From: Planctomycetota bacterium
GTDB lineage: Bacteria; Planctomycetota; Planctomycetia; Planctomycetales; Planctomycetaceae
DNA length: 64,000 nt
Assembly: GCA_022600195.1 (NCBI GenBank)
Contig: JAHZKX010000023.1
Coordinates: 109,860 to 173,859, forward strand
Reading direction: 5' to 3'
Positions within the stretch are counted from its first letter, which is position 1. Each line of letters begins with the position of its first letter. Of this stretch, positions 1 to 8,766 are shown in pieces. The position numbers and the translations under genes were made by a program. Under the pieces are notes generated by a model. That model did not search any database. It saw only the letters and a program-made list of their open reading frames with translations, and was not told where the DNA came from.

Positions 1-288
1 ATATTCTGCAATCAAGTGATAGTTTCGAAACTTCTGCTTAGTCATTAAAAACAGAACTTCGTTACCAGTGCCACGTAAGAACCTGTCCTTAAGTTTGAAT
101 ACTTGATTTGGGTCCTTATTACCTCGTCGATTTCTTGAATAGATCGAATACTCCCTTAGGCTGTCGGCTGGGAACAAATTGACAACCGGGATCGATGCAT
201 CGATCGGGAAAAGTCTCTTGTTTTCCCCGGCGGTACTCTGTCCAGTAAACGCCAGCAAGGCAGCAGATATCAAAAGTAGAAAACGCAT
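1..288 (-). CDS. DUF1080 (3-keto-disaccharide hydrolase-like) secreted protein, cut by window edge
   Basis: Only the first 96 codons are visible and the reading frame is open to the window edge. It begins with a signal peptide (MRFLLLISAALLAFTG...) cleaved near Ala20. Further on, DPNQVFKLKDRFLRGTGN followed by TKQKFRNYHLIAEY fits the first strands of the DUF1080 jelly-roll, where a conserved pattern of G-x-L, T, NFxL and EY is usual. Proteins of this family hydrolyse 3-keto-glycosides in the periplasm of planctomycetes and Bacteroidetes. It is the last visible gene of the minus-strand cluster headed by the GntR regulator, 109 bp after the sialate-esterase gene. The family call rests on about 60 residues and is inferred. 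Confidence 0.65.
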   Translation of the reverse strand, partial: MRFLLLISAALLAFTGQSTAGENKRLFPIDASIPVVNLFPADSLREYSIYSRNRRGNKDPNQVFKLKDRFLRGTGNEVLFLMTKQKFRNYHLIAEY

Positions 289-397
289 GACATTTCCTTT
301 TTGGGTAATGAGTTTTGGGCTGAGTACCTGTTATTCACCTGCATAGTCTTGTTCGTTTATCGCTGTGCTATCAAACTCTGAATCAGGGCAAGCGTTT

Positions 398-2578
398 TTA
401 TTTCGTCCGCACCAACACGCGTAATCGTTTTGTTTCGTACTGTGATGCGTTGTATGCGAAAGTCCAGTCGTGTGCTTTTCCGGTGCTGTTGCCGATGCCG
501 ATGTCTGCTGTGGGACCACTGTTCCAGTGATTGATGGCAAAGAGGGTCTGCTTTGCTTCGTAATTGTGGACTTGCATACAACCATAGCCATTGCTGGGGT
601 CGCTGGGTTCATCGCCGAAATCCCAGAGACTGGCGCTGGCGTTGGGAATATTCTTTGCATTTGCCGGACCGTAATTGTGCGGCCAGAACTCGATGTTTCC
701 GCCCGTCAGACCGTTGCCTGTTTTGATGCCCGCGACATTGGAGACCACGTTTAAATTGTCGACTTTCTTTTGGAACTTGGCTTTGCTGCCGAGTGTTGGC
801 ACGCCGATCCTGGTGACATCGTCTGTGAAGGCGTCCATTGAAACGTAAACGTACTGTGTTTCCCCGCCGGTTTTTTGCAGCTCGAGAAAGTAGGCGATCC
901 GATCGAAGGGGTTTGAGAAATTCGGACTGGCGTTGTAGTTGTACTTGATGTTCTGCCCCAGGTTTTTTAAATCGAGATCATAAATCAGTTTGTACTGTTT
1001 GGCTTCATCGACTTTCAGTGACAACCAGTCGCGATCAGGAACTTTACCTGCGCGGAAGGGAGCTGCCGGCAAGCCTTCCTTATTAGCCAGATTCGGTTCG
1101 GCCAGTTTGTGCCATGCGAACCGCATTGCTACTGCTTCTTTGACTTTGGGCGAAGAAAGAATTACCGAGTCACCATCAATGACCGCCTGGGCTGGTACAA
1201 AGTCGGTTTCCTTGCCGATGATTTCAAACCAGTTGAGCGGTTTGCCATCACGAGAGACGAGCCCGCTGCCGACATGATCGAAGGTCACACGCAACTTGGC
1301 GCCTTCTTTTTTCAGCGACTTGAATACGGGACCAGAATAGACCAGTTCTTTCTTTCCGTAGGTTTTTGCAAGCGCGATCAATGCCAGACGCGCCCCGACA
1401 TCCTGTTTGTTTTTGGGATGGATATCTTTCAGGTTGCCGATATCGTGAATGACTGCTTGCCCGGTGTTCGGGATTTCCAGCGACTTATTTTGAGCCTCCC
1501 ACAACAGAGGCAAAATGCCGGGCGACTCGCTTCCGTATTGCCACGGTGCGATCTGAACATAGAGGAAAGGGAATTCGCCCTGCTTCCAGACCTCACGCCA
1601 GCCACCGATCAGCGCCTTCATCTTGTTGTAGTAGAGCATCCCCTCGTTATGGTTCGATTCACCCTGATACCAAATGGCGCCACGTATCGCGAAAGGCACA
1701 AGTGGATGAATCATACCATTATAGAGAGTTGTAGGAGAGCCGGGGCTGGTAAGAGGCTTGATCGCAGCGGGATAAGCTGGTGGAGACTTGAGCGCCGTCT
1801 CCTCTTTCAGTGAAGTTTTTGCTGACGCGACCCATGCCTCGAGAGCTTTCAGATAAGCGGCCAGTGTTGACTGATAAGCGGCATTCGCCGGGTTGGTCAA
1901 TTGCACCTGTTTGAAGATGCCTGCAAGCTTAGGCTCTTTTGAAAAACCAACGGGGGGCGTCCAGGGGTCAATGCGGGTTCCCCCCCAGGAAGAGTTGATC
2001 AACCCAATCGGTACATCGAGTTCTTTGTGTAACTTGCGACCAAAAAAGTAACCCACTGCCGTGTAGTTGCCTACTGTATCTGGAGAACAGGTGGTCCACT
2101 CGGCTTTGACATCATCTTGCGGGAAACCGTTCGGAACTTTGGGAATTTTGATGTGGCGAATCTTTGCATAATTGGCTGCTGCTTTTTCGGCCTCAAAATC
2201 ATTGGAGCGGGCAACCGTCCATTCCATGTTTGACTGCCCCGAGCAAAGCCAGACCTCGCCAATCAGCACATCGGTGAAAGTGATTGTATTCTTACCCTTA
2301 GCCGTCAAGGTGACCGGATTACCGATCTTCTGAGCGGGCAGTTTCACTGTCCACTTACCGTCTTTATCGGCAACGGTAGAAACGCTGGTACTGCCGAGCG
2401 CGACGGAGACATTTTCACCCGGATCAGCCCAGCCCCAGACGGGGATTGGTTGATCGCGTTGCAAGACCATGTGGTTTCCAAAGATGCGCGGCAGACGGAC
2501 CTCCGCCTGACTGATTGTTGACACGGAGAACATCGAAATGCAGGTGACTGCTAACAGGAGAACTTTATGCATGCTCAT
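398..2578 (-). CDS. Sialate O-acetylesterase-like SGNH hydrolase with extra C-terminal domain
   Basis: Predicted secreted carbohydrate esterase that removes O-acetyl groups from sugars. The start is ATG in MSMHKVLLLAV, which gives a clean signal peptide ending near SQAEV; a longer in-frame extension upstream has no signal-peptide character. Residues about 25-100 form a beta-rich N-terminal domain. The block LCSGQSNMEW (about 111-120) carries the nucleophile Ser116, and WYQGESN further on is the second family block. The SGNH part ends near residue 540. The last 180 or so residues, starting at RDWLSLKVDEAKQYKLIYDLDL, form a separate beta-rich domain that I do not recognise. At 726 residues it is longer than the usual 500-650. 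It follows the DUF1501 gene on the same strand with a 90-bp gap, so it probably belongs to the same catabolic unit. Confidence 0.85.
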   Translation of the reverse strand: MSMHKVLLLAVTCISMFSVSTISQAEVRLPRIFGNHMVLQRDQPIPVWGWADPGENVSVALGSTSVSTVADKDGKWTVKLPAQKIGNPVTLTAKGKNTITFTDVLIGEVWLCSGQSNMEWTVARSNDFEAEKAAANYAKIRHIKIPKVPNGFPQDDVKAEWTTCSPDTVGNYTAVGYFFGRKLHKELDVPIGLINSSWGGTRIDPWTPPVGFSKEPKLAGIFKQVQLTNPANAAYQSTLAAYLKALEAWVASAKTSLKEETALKSPPAYPAAIKPLTSPGSPTTLYNGMIHPLVPFAIRGAIWYQGESNHNEGMLYYNKMKALIGGWREVWKQGEFPFLYVQIAPWQYGSESPGILPLLWEAQNKSLEIPNTGQAVIHDIGNLKDIHPKNKQDVGARLALIALAKTYGKKELVYSGPVFKSLKKEGAKLRVTFDHVGSGLVSRDGKPLNWFEIIGKETDFVPAQAVIDGDSVILSSPKVKEAVAMRFAWHKLAEPNLANKEGLPAAPFRAGKVPDRDWLSLKVDEAKQYKLIYDLDLKNLGQNIKYNYNASPNFSNPFDRIAYFLELQKTGGETQYVYVSMDAFTDDVTRIGVPTLGSKAKFQKKVDNLNVVSNVAGIKTGNGLTGGNIEFWPHNYGPANAKNIPNASASLWDFGDEPSDPSNGYGCMQVHNYEAKQTLFAINHWNSGPTADIGIGNSTGKAHDWTFAYNASQYETKRLRVLVRTK

Positions 2579-2635
2579 GATTTTTTCTGTTCGATAGATA
2601 TAGATATATTGTAAGGAAGAAGGAGACCGGGAATG

Positions 2636-2678
2636 ACACAATGACAGAGATCACACAATGACGGAGATCACGCGATGA
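2636..2678. repeat. Short tandem repeat, 17-bp unit x 2.4, over a stop codon
   Basis: ACACAATGACAGAGATC is followed directly by ACACAATGACGGAGATC (one difference) and then by a partial, diverged third copy, ACGCGATGA. The repeat covers the TGA stop of the DUF1501 gene and the start of the spacer to the esterase gene. It looks like a replication-slippage product. Confidence 0.75.
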
Positions 2679-4065
2679 TTTTATCTATCACATTACCATG
2701 AACGTCGGTGAGTCGATAGTCACGGCCAGCGAAACGGTAAGTCAATCGTTCATGGTCCATACCGAGCAGGTGTAACATGGTCGCGTGCAGGTCATGGACA
2801 GAGACAGGGTCTTCGACGGCTCGGAATCCAAACTCGTCTGTCGCACCGTAGATGGTGCCACCTTTGATGCCACCGCCGGCCATCCATAATGAAAAACCCC
2901 AGTGGTTATGATCGCGTCCTTGCGATGCACCGGTTCCACTCGTACCCATTTCTACCGCAGGTGTCCGGCCAAATTCCCCCGTGCAGAGGATGAGTGTTTC
3001 CTCCAGCAGGCCACGTTGCTTGAGGTCGATGATCAAGGCCGCCAGACCCTGATCACATTCGCTGGCCACTTTGCGATGGCTTGCTTTGATATTCGAGTGG
3101 CTATCCCAGGGTTGCATATTACCATGCCATGTTTGCACAAAGCGCACGCCACGCTCTACAAGTCGTCGCGCCATTAACAACTGACGGTTTTGTGGACCCT
3201 CTCCATAGAGCTCCTGAATGTGTTTCGGTTCCTGTTGGATATCAAAAGCATCTATGGCTTCTGTCTGCATGCGATACGCGAGTTCGAAAGAATGAATGCG
3301 TGCTTCCAAAGCGGTTTCGCCTGGGTGATTCGAAAGATGTCGGGCATTTAAGGTCTGTAAGAGATCAAACTGAGATTTCTGTTCTTTCGATGTGAGTCGA
3401 TCATTGTGGACATTTTCGATCAACTGCCTCACGTCTGTTTTCGATGTGTCCACGAGAGTGCCCTGATAAACACCCGGCAGAAATGCAGAACGCCAGTTTC
3501 CTGCACCACCCACGGGAAGCCCTCCAGGACAAAGTGCAATGAACCCGGGCAAATTCTGATTCTCTGAACCCATACCCCAGGTAAGCCACGAACCGAAGCT
3601 CGGGCGTACGAGCCTTTGATCTCCTGAATTCATCAGCATCAGCGACATCTCATGATTGGGCAGTTCAACGTGCATCGATCTGATGACGGCCATCTCATCA
3701 ACACACTGCGAGAGATGTGGAAAGATCTCACTGACAGGAGTACCACTTTCTCCAAATTGTTTGAACTTGAAGGGCGAAGGAAGAGCGACTCCGGTTTTGC
3801 GTTCGGTCTTCAGGTTATCAAATGGGAGCATCTGCCCCCCGCGTTTTGTAAGTTCCGGCTTGGGGTCGAACGTATCAACTTGTGACATGCCGCCATTCAG
3901 GAAGACGTGAATGACGTGTTTCGCTTTCCCCACGAAATGGTTTCCGGCATTACTGCCGGCGGCGCGACCCTCCTGGCCAAGCAGATGAGCCAGCGCCAGC
4001 GAACCGAACCCCATTCCGCTGCGTTGAAGAAATGTTCTCCGGGAAAAGCTCTGTAAATCGTACAT
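2668..4065 (-). CDS. DUF1501 family protein with Tat signal
   Basis: Member of the DUF1501 family, alkaline-phosphatase-superfamily-like proteins abundant in planctomycetes and nearly always encoded beside a DUF1549/DUF1553 cytochrome, as here. The chosen ATG (MYDLQSFSRRTFLQRSG) gives a typical Tat motif, SRRTFLQ, followed by a short hydrophobic stretch. It also leaves a 4-bp gap to the upstream stop, whereas the longer in-frame start would overlap that gene by about 40 bp. Visible family blocks include HVFLNGGMSQVDTFDPKPEL near the N terminus, FVQTWHGNMQPWDSH in the middle, and CTGEFGRTP and HNHWGFS near the C terminus, which supply the D/H/E metal-ligand-like residues. The length of 465 is normal. 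Biochemical function is unproven; an exported role in sugar or sulfated-glycan catabolism is inferred from context. Confidence 0.88.
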   Translation of the reverse strand: MYDLQSFSRRTFLQRSGMGFGSLALAHLLGQEGRAAGSNAGNHFVGKAKHVIHVFLNGGMSQVDTFDPKPELTKRGGQMLPFDNLKTERKTGVALPSPFKFKQFGESGTPVSEIFPHLSQCVDEMAVIRSMHVELPNHEMSLMLMNSGDQRLVRPSFGSWLTWGMGSENQNLPGFIALCPGGLPVGGAGNWRSAFLPGVYQGTLVDTSKTDVRQLIENVHNDRLTSKEQKSQFDLLQTLNARHLSNHPGETALEARIHSFELAYRMQTEAIDAFDIQQEPKHIQELYGEGPQNRQLLMARRLVERGVRFVQTWHGNMQPWDSHSNIKASHRKVASECDQGLAALIIDLKQRGLLEETLILCTGEFGRTPAVEMGTSGTGASQGRDHNHWGFSLWMAGGGIKGGTIYGATDEFGFRAVEDPVSVHDLHATMLHLLGMDHERLTYRFAGRDYRLTDVHGNVIDKIIA

Positions 4066-4069
4066 TGGT

Positions 4070-6880
4070 TTAATCCACAAATACAAATTCGTTTGCAGCA
4101 AGCAGGACATGTGCCAGACGCTGCCACGGGTTGGTTTTTGGTTTCACACTCTGCGATTGTATATAGTGTAATGCGATTTCCTCTTCCTGTGGTTCAGGAA
4201 ATCGGGAGAAGGTGCGCTGATAGAGCAACCGGACGCGTTCTGCGTCGGTCTTTGCTGAAGTTATTTCTTTATGAGAGACCAGCGCAGCGGCACGATCCTG
4301 AATGAAACTGGAATTCAAGGCGAACAGTGTCTGTTGCGGTACATTGGTATTGGGGCGCTGGGCAGTACAGGAACTGGGATTCGCTCCGTCAAATGTACTG
4401 GCGAGGCTGGATACAATATCGCGATTTACAAACGCGTAGACACTGCGACGCGGCGTTACTGTTTTGGCAAGCAGGTCAAAGGGGCGGCCTCCCATTGTTG
4501 TATCGAGTTCTCCGGAAACCATTAACATCGAATCCCGCATGGCTTCCATTTCAATTTTTCGCCGAGGCATTCTCCACAGAAATTTGTTTTCCGGGTCTTT
4601 TATGCGAGACTCAGCATGTTCAAGGGCCGCTTGTTGATAAACTTGAGTCAGCATGATTCGTCGATGAAGTTTTTTCAGTGACCAGCCATCTTCCAGAAAC
4701 GTTGCAGCCAGATAATCCACTAGTTCCGGGTGAGTGGGTGGCTGGCCGCGCGTTCCAAAATCATCGGGTGTGCGGACCAATGCGACGCCGAAGTGATGTT
4801 GCCAGACCCAGTTCACGATCACGCGTCGAGTCAATGGATTTGACGGATCAACAATGGATTGCGCCAGCCCGAGTCTCTGCTTACCAACAGGAAAGGGATT
4901 GGCGTTTGGCGCTGACAGTGCTGTCAAAAATCGGGCTTGAACGGGCTTCCCCCGGTCGATTGGATTTCCGCGACGGAAGATGTGAAACTCGTTTACCAAT
5001 GGATCCTCCCGCAGCGCCATTGCGCGGGGCGGCGAACCGGGCGACGTCAGATTCAAGTTATCAATGGCTCCGGCCCGTCCTCTTAGATTATCTCTGATGG
5101 GGCGATTCAGCAGGGTCGTTGCCATTTCTTCTGACATGGCCGTCGGCGTGTTGGGAGCGTACAAGTGCCGTCGTAACTGCCGGTTGATCGGACTGTTGGC
5201 ATCCAGGTGACGTGGATCTTCATCGGGTATGACTTGAGCACCGATGCGTGCTTCAAGCGATGTTCCCATTAAAACTTTTAACCATTGCTGTTGCACATCC
5301 GCAAAGAGTTTGCCATACACGTCGGCGAGTTCAAGCAGGGAAGCCGGTTGATGTTTTGAGATCGCCTCTAAAACGCGAGGATTCCAGCGCGGCGCACTTG
5401 CTGTTAACTTCTCCATACCCGCTTGCTTTTTCGGGTCGCCGTTTTCTTTGACGAGAGATTGAATCAACGTCTGGCATTGCTTTTGGAATCCCTCCTTTGC
5501 TTTCAGACGCGATATCTGAATCCAGGGTCCGAATACAGGATCATTTGCAGGTAAATCAGCAAGATATTTCCGCCAGCGATTCAACACGAGAGGGCGCAGG
5601 TCATCGGTGCGGTAGGAGAGAAAAGTAGCCGATAAGTCCTGTTCGGGAGTCCCTTTGGCTAATTCCCGTAGATAGAGACCCACCTGCATCCGCAGCCGAC
5701 CTCGCATGATGGCACTTTGTTCGCGACCCATATCATTGTACGATATCTGCCGACGCAACAACTGTTTCTGATAGTCGCGATACGGCTTTGTTTCAGGTGG
5801 TTGACCAAGAATGGGGGGTAGTTTCTCTAATCGGCTACTGCCCAGAGTGGCATACAGCGAATAATAATCTTCGGTAGGAATGGCATCGTATTTGTGATCA
5901 TGACAGCGGGCGCAGGCGACAGTCAGGCCCAGTAGCCCACGCGTCACAACGTCGATTTGATCATCGATGATGTCATGGGGATTCCGAAACTGCATCCCGA
6001 TTGTCAGGAACCCTATCGCTGCCAGAGCCGGGTCATTTTTTTTCAGTCCCAACTGGTCAGCAGCCAGTTGTTCTGTCACAAATCGGTCATAAGGCAAATC
6101 TGCGTTGAATGCTCGGATGACATAGTCGCGATAGGTATATGAGAAGGGGAATTTTTTAAATCCAATCGCGCTGCCTCCATATGTATCTGCGAAGCGTGCG
6201 ATATCCAGCCAGTGTCGTCCCCAGCGCTCGCCGTAGCGAGGTGAGTCGAGTAATCGGTCGACAATTTTTTCAAAAGCCCGAGGCGACTGATCATTCACAA
6301 ATGTCAGGACTTCCTCCCAGGTCGGAGGCAGCCCGGTCAGGTCAAACGATGCGCGGCGAATCAATTGTTGCCTGTTGATGGCGGGAGATAATTTTAATCC
6401 CCGTTCATTCAGCGCTGCTACAATAAAGCGATCAATGTCTGTCGTCGTGCTGTTGCCGACTGGGGGCCGTTTCGGCTTTTGAATCGGCTCAAATGACCAA
6501 TGGCCTTGATACGGGGCCCCATTTTGAATCCACTTTCTTACCAGTGCAATTTGCTTGGCGCTGAGTGATTTGCCCGTGTCAGCCGGAGGCATCCGGAGAT
6601 CAGGGTCGTTTGAAGTAATGCGTCGAAAGAACTCACTTTCATCGGGCTTCTTCGACACAATTGCGGATTCCTTTGCGGCGCGTTCAATATCCAGTCGTAG
6701 ATCGGCTTGACGCTTTTCCGCATCCGGTCCATGACAGTGCAGGCAATGTTCGGCTAAAATGGGTCGAATATCCTCATTAAACCGCACCTCGGCTCCGAGG
6801 CCCGTCTTCACACTCATCACGAGGATGGCAGTACAGAGTAGGGTGATTGATAAACCACGTTGATTCAGCATGGTAACCAT
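4070..6880 (-). CDS. PSCyt1-DUF1549-DUF1553 planctomycete cytochrome
   Basis: Three-part planctomycete protein of 936 residues. A signal peptide (about 1-30) is followed by a PSCyt1 haem-c domain with the CLHCH haem-binding motif (Cys46, Cys49, His50) in RPILAEHCLHCHGPDAEKR. Next come DUF1549 (about 140-350; WGRHWLDIARFADTYG is typical) and DUF1553 (about 620-900; NPLTRRVIVNWVWQHHFG and LHRRIMLTQVYQQ are typical). These proteins are exported, may pass electrons, and pair with a DUF1501 partner, which follows 4 bp downstream. The ATG used overlaps the end of the GntR gene by 16 bp, pointing to translational coupling; a second ATG three codons later, behind an AAAGGATG stretch, is an alternative start. 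Redox partners are unknown. Confidence 0.92.
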   Translation of the reverse strand: MVTMLNQRGLSITLLCTAILVMSVKTGLGAEVRFNEDIRPILAEHCLHCHGPDAEKRQADLRLDIERAAKESAIVSKKPDESEFFRRITSNDPDLRMPPADTGKSLSAKQIALVRKWIQNGAPYQGHWSFEPIQKPKRPPVGNSTTTDIDRFIVAALNERGLKLSPAINRQQLIRRASFDLTGLPPTWEEVLTFVNDQSPRAFEKIVDRLLDSPRYGERWGRHWLDIARFADTYGGSAIGFKKFPFSYTYRDYVIRAFNADLPYDRFVTEQLAADQLGLKKNDPALAAIGFLTIGMQFRNPHDIIDDQIDVVTRGLLGLTVACARCHDHKYDAIPTEDYYSLYATLGSSRLEKLPPILGQPPETKPYRDYQKQLLRRQISYNDMGREQSAIMRGRLRMQVGLYLRELAKGTPEQDLSATFLSYRTDDLRPLVLNRWRKYLADLPANDPVFGPWIQISRLKAKEGFQKQCQTLIQSLVKENGDPKKQAGMEKLTASAPRWNPRVLEAISKHQPASLLELADVYGKLFADVQQQWLKVLMGTSLEARIGAQVIPDEDPRHLDANSPINRQLRRHLYAPNTPTAMSEEMATTLLNRPIRDNLRGRAGAIDNLNLTSPGSPPRAMALREDPLVNEFHIFRRGNPIDRGKPVQARFLTALSAPNANPFPVGKQRLGLAQSIVDPSNPLTRRVIVNWVWQHHFGVALVRTPDDFGTRGQPPTHPELVDYLAATFLEDGWSLKKLHRRIMLTQVYQQAALEHAESRIKDPENKFLWRMPRRKIEMEAMRDSMLMVSGELDTTMGGRPFDLLAKTVTPRRSVYAFVNRDIVSSLASTFDGANPSSCTAQRPNTNVPQQTLFALNSSFIQDRAAALVSHKEITSAKTDAERVRLLYQRTFSRFPEPQEEEIALHYIQSQSVKPKTNPWQRLAHVLLAANEFVFVD

Positions 6881-7611
6881 CCTTTCTCCCTACCTTCTGC
6901 TACGACATCGCTCTCCGCGTTGGATGTCAGCGAAAGGTAAGCTTGCTGTCCGCTGGTATGCTGGCGCATGGCCTGTTCCGCATGGTCAGGGTCACCAGAC
7001 TGTAAAGTGGCAAGCAGTGCCCGGTGGCCATCGACGGTCACCTCACACGTTTGGGCGGTGATGGCACTATGCCGACGATGCATTCCCGCAAGCCATAACT
7101 CCAGCTGTGGTCGCAGAGTGTGCCAGGCCGACATCAATCGAGAGTTGCAGGCTGCACGGATAATCTCTTCATGAAAGGCGATATCGAGATGTGTCAACGT
7201 CAGTAAATCACGTTCCTGTTCCGTCTGGCGAATGTTGGCTTCGATCGCGGCAACCGCATCGTCTGTCAGACGCGTGCAGGCCAGTCTCACAGCAGCCAAT
7301 TCGAGCGCTTGTCGAAACTCAAGGATCTCATGTGCATCGGCTAAGGTCAGCTTGCGAACAATGGCAGTACCTCGATCATCAAATTCCAGAAGCCCTTCAC
7401 TGGCCAGATGAAATTTGGCCTGTCGAACGGAGGCACGACTGACGCCCAGCTGCTCTCCCACATGTGCTTCAGCCAGCGATTCGCCTGGCGCGAGTGCCCC
7501 CGAGAGGATTGCCTCGCGCAGCTGTTTTTCGACATCATCACTGATTAACTGCTTCTGGATTTTGCGGAGTGGGAACTCAGTCTTTGTTTTCAGGGAGAGA
7601 TTTTTTTGCAT
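6865..7611 (-). CDS. GntR-family (FadR/FCD type) transcriptional regulator
   Basis: One-component regulator of 248 residues. A winged-helix GntR domain lies at about 22-90 (VEKQLREAILSGALAPGESL, then LGVSRASVRQAKFHLASEGLLE), followed by an all-helical FCD effector domain at about 100-220, where D/H residues such as HLDIAFHEEI and DGHRALL suit metal-assisted binding of a small carboxylate. It is the first gene of the minus-strand cluster, and its 3' end overlaps the cytochrome gene. A perfect 14-bp palindrome starts 19 bp upstream of its start codon and is a likely autoregulatory operator. It probably controls the downstream sugar-catabolism genes; the ligand cannot be told from sequence. Confidence 0.9.
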   Translation of the reverse strand: MQKNLSLKTKTEFPLRKIQKQLISDDVEKQLREAILSGALAPGESLAEAHVGEQLGVSRASVRQAKFHLASEGLLEFDDRGTAIVRKLTLADAHEILEFRQALELAAVRLACTRLTDDAVAAIEANIRQTEQERDLLTLTHLDIAFHEEIIRAACNSRLMSAWHTLRPQLELWLAGMHRRHSAITAQTCEVTVDGHRALLATLQSGDPDHAEQAMRQHTSGQQAYLSLTSNAESDVVAEGREKGWLPC

Positions 7612-7630
7612 CTCATCAAGCTATCCTGTC

Positions 7631-7644
7631 GACGGTCGACCGTC
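7631..7644. promoter_or_regulatory. Palindromic operator candidate for the GntR regulator
   Basis: GACGGTCGACCGTC is a perfect 14-bp palindrome 19 bp upstream of the GntR start codon. Its core GGTCGACC fits the GT-N(2)-AC pattern of FadR-type GntR operators. Binding by the neighbouring regulator is inferred. Confidence 0.55.
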
Positions 7645-8173
7645 AACTGACTTGAGGTCTTGATTGCAGGTTTCAAATAAGTTTTGGGATTGTTCCGATA
7701 TTGCTGTTCAAGGGCTCCCGGCTGAGGAAAATAGAGAGAATACATCTTATATACGGGCAAATTGGTGAGAGATCACTGTCAATTTTTTCATCCATAACAG
7801 CCATTTATATCGCTTCAGTATTAGACCAGTTAAGTCCTTTGAAATTCACTAGATCTGTATATCATGGTTAAGAGAAGAGTTGATTCGTACCGAAAAAGCC
7901 GAATATACGCGGAGAGTGCGTGATTTTATTAGAGAATCCGGACCACTTCGCTTGGTTTTCTTGGGTGATTTGGCATAGAATCTTCCCTGATAAGTCGGTC
8001 AGGGTAGAACGTGCGCGCGATTTTTGTGTTGTACCCTCTTATCAAAAGTCTGAAATCGCTTGAATTTAATACCGGATTATGTTGCTGACGAAAGTAAGCG
8101 TTGAGTTCCCACGGGACCAGAGGGACTACAGGCAATACGAATACAGTTTGAGAATATGAAATAAGGTGGGTCA
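7645..8173. other. Intergenic region between the gntR operator and accB
   Basis: About 530 bp with no convincing gene. It should hold the accB promoter on the plus strand, but I see no strong -35/-10 pair. A small hairpin is present (CCCTGA at 7985-7990 with TCAGGG at 7999-8004). A short open frame of about 42 codons ending with TAG near 7974 lacks an ATG and is not called. A good Shine-Dalgarno (AAGGTGGG) lies just before accB. Confidence 0.6.
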
Positions 8174-8674
8174 ATGGCAAAGAACGAGGTGCCGAAAGGT
8201 GAACCTTTCGATTTGGAAAAACTACAAACTCTGATTGAGATGATGGAAAAACACGGGCTGACTGAAGTCAACCTGAAGCGTGGTGAAGAAACCTGGAAAT
8301 TACGTCGCGGTCCACAGGAAACGATGACAATGGTTCCGGCTTCCATGCCATACCAGCCGCCAGCCCAGGCACCCTCGCCTGTCCCGGCAGCACCTCCTGC
8401 TGCTTCACAGGAAGCGGCTCCTGCTGTCGAATCGGGTCCTGTGATCAAGAGCCCAACGGTAGGCACTTTTTATGCCTCTCCCACACCCGAGGATCCCGCT
8501 TTTATCAGTGTGGGATCGAAGGTCAGTGCAGACACGATAGTCTGTATTGTGGAAGCCATGAAAGTATTTAATCAGATTCCTGCTGAACTGAACGGGACGA
8601 TAACCGAGATTTTGGTGAAGGATGGCGAAGCAGTTGAATTTGGCCAACCACTCTTCAGAGTCAGTCAGGGATAA
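8174..8674 (+). CDS. accB: Biotin carboxyl carrier protein of acetyl-CoA carboxylase
   Basis: Carries biotin between the biotin carboxylase and carboxyltransferase parts of acetyl-CoA carboxylase, the first step of fatty-acid synthesis. It has 166 residues: an N-terminal helical region (1-50), an Ala/Pro linker rich in PAPAA-type runs (about 55-88), and a biotinyl domain (89-166) in which Lys130 of EAMKVF is the biotinylation site. The 'thumb' region [10 protein letters not shown] is typical of the bacterial acetyl-CoA carboxylase carrier. AAGGTGGG sits 4 bp before the ATG. accC follows on the same strand 92 bp later, so the two are probably co-transcribed. Confidence 0.97.
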   Translation: MAKNEVPKGEPFDLEKLQTLIEMMEKHGLTEVNLKRGEETWKLRRGPQETMTMVPASMPYQPPAQAPSPVPAAPPAASQEAAPAVESGPVIKSPTVGTFYASPTPEDPAFISVGSKVSADTIVCIVEAMKVFNQIPAELNGTITEILVKDGEAVEFGQPLFRVSQG

Positions 8675-8766
8675 AGCCTGTTTTCGTAAAATGTTCGCGA
8701 TGCGATTTTTCAAAACGATTGCGATCAGAATTTCAGATGTCGGATCCTTTTACCAAGTCAGAACAC

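Noticed and set aside
7840..7974. Plus-strand open frame of about 42 codons with amphipathic translation
   Set aside because: No ATG or GTG start; too short to support as a gene or remnant.
7929..8180. Minus-strand open frame overlapping the accB start
   Set aside because: It overlaps the Shine-Dalgarno and start of accB and shows no family features.
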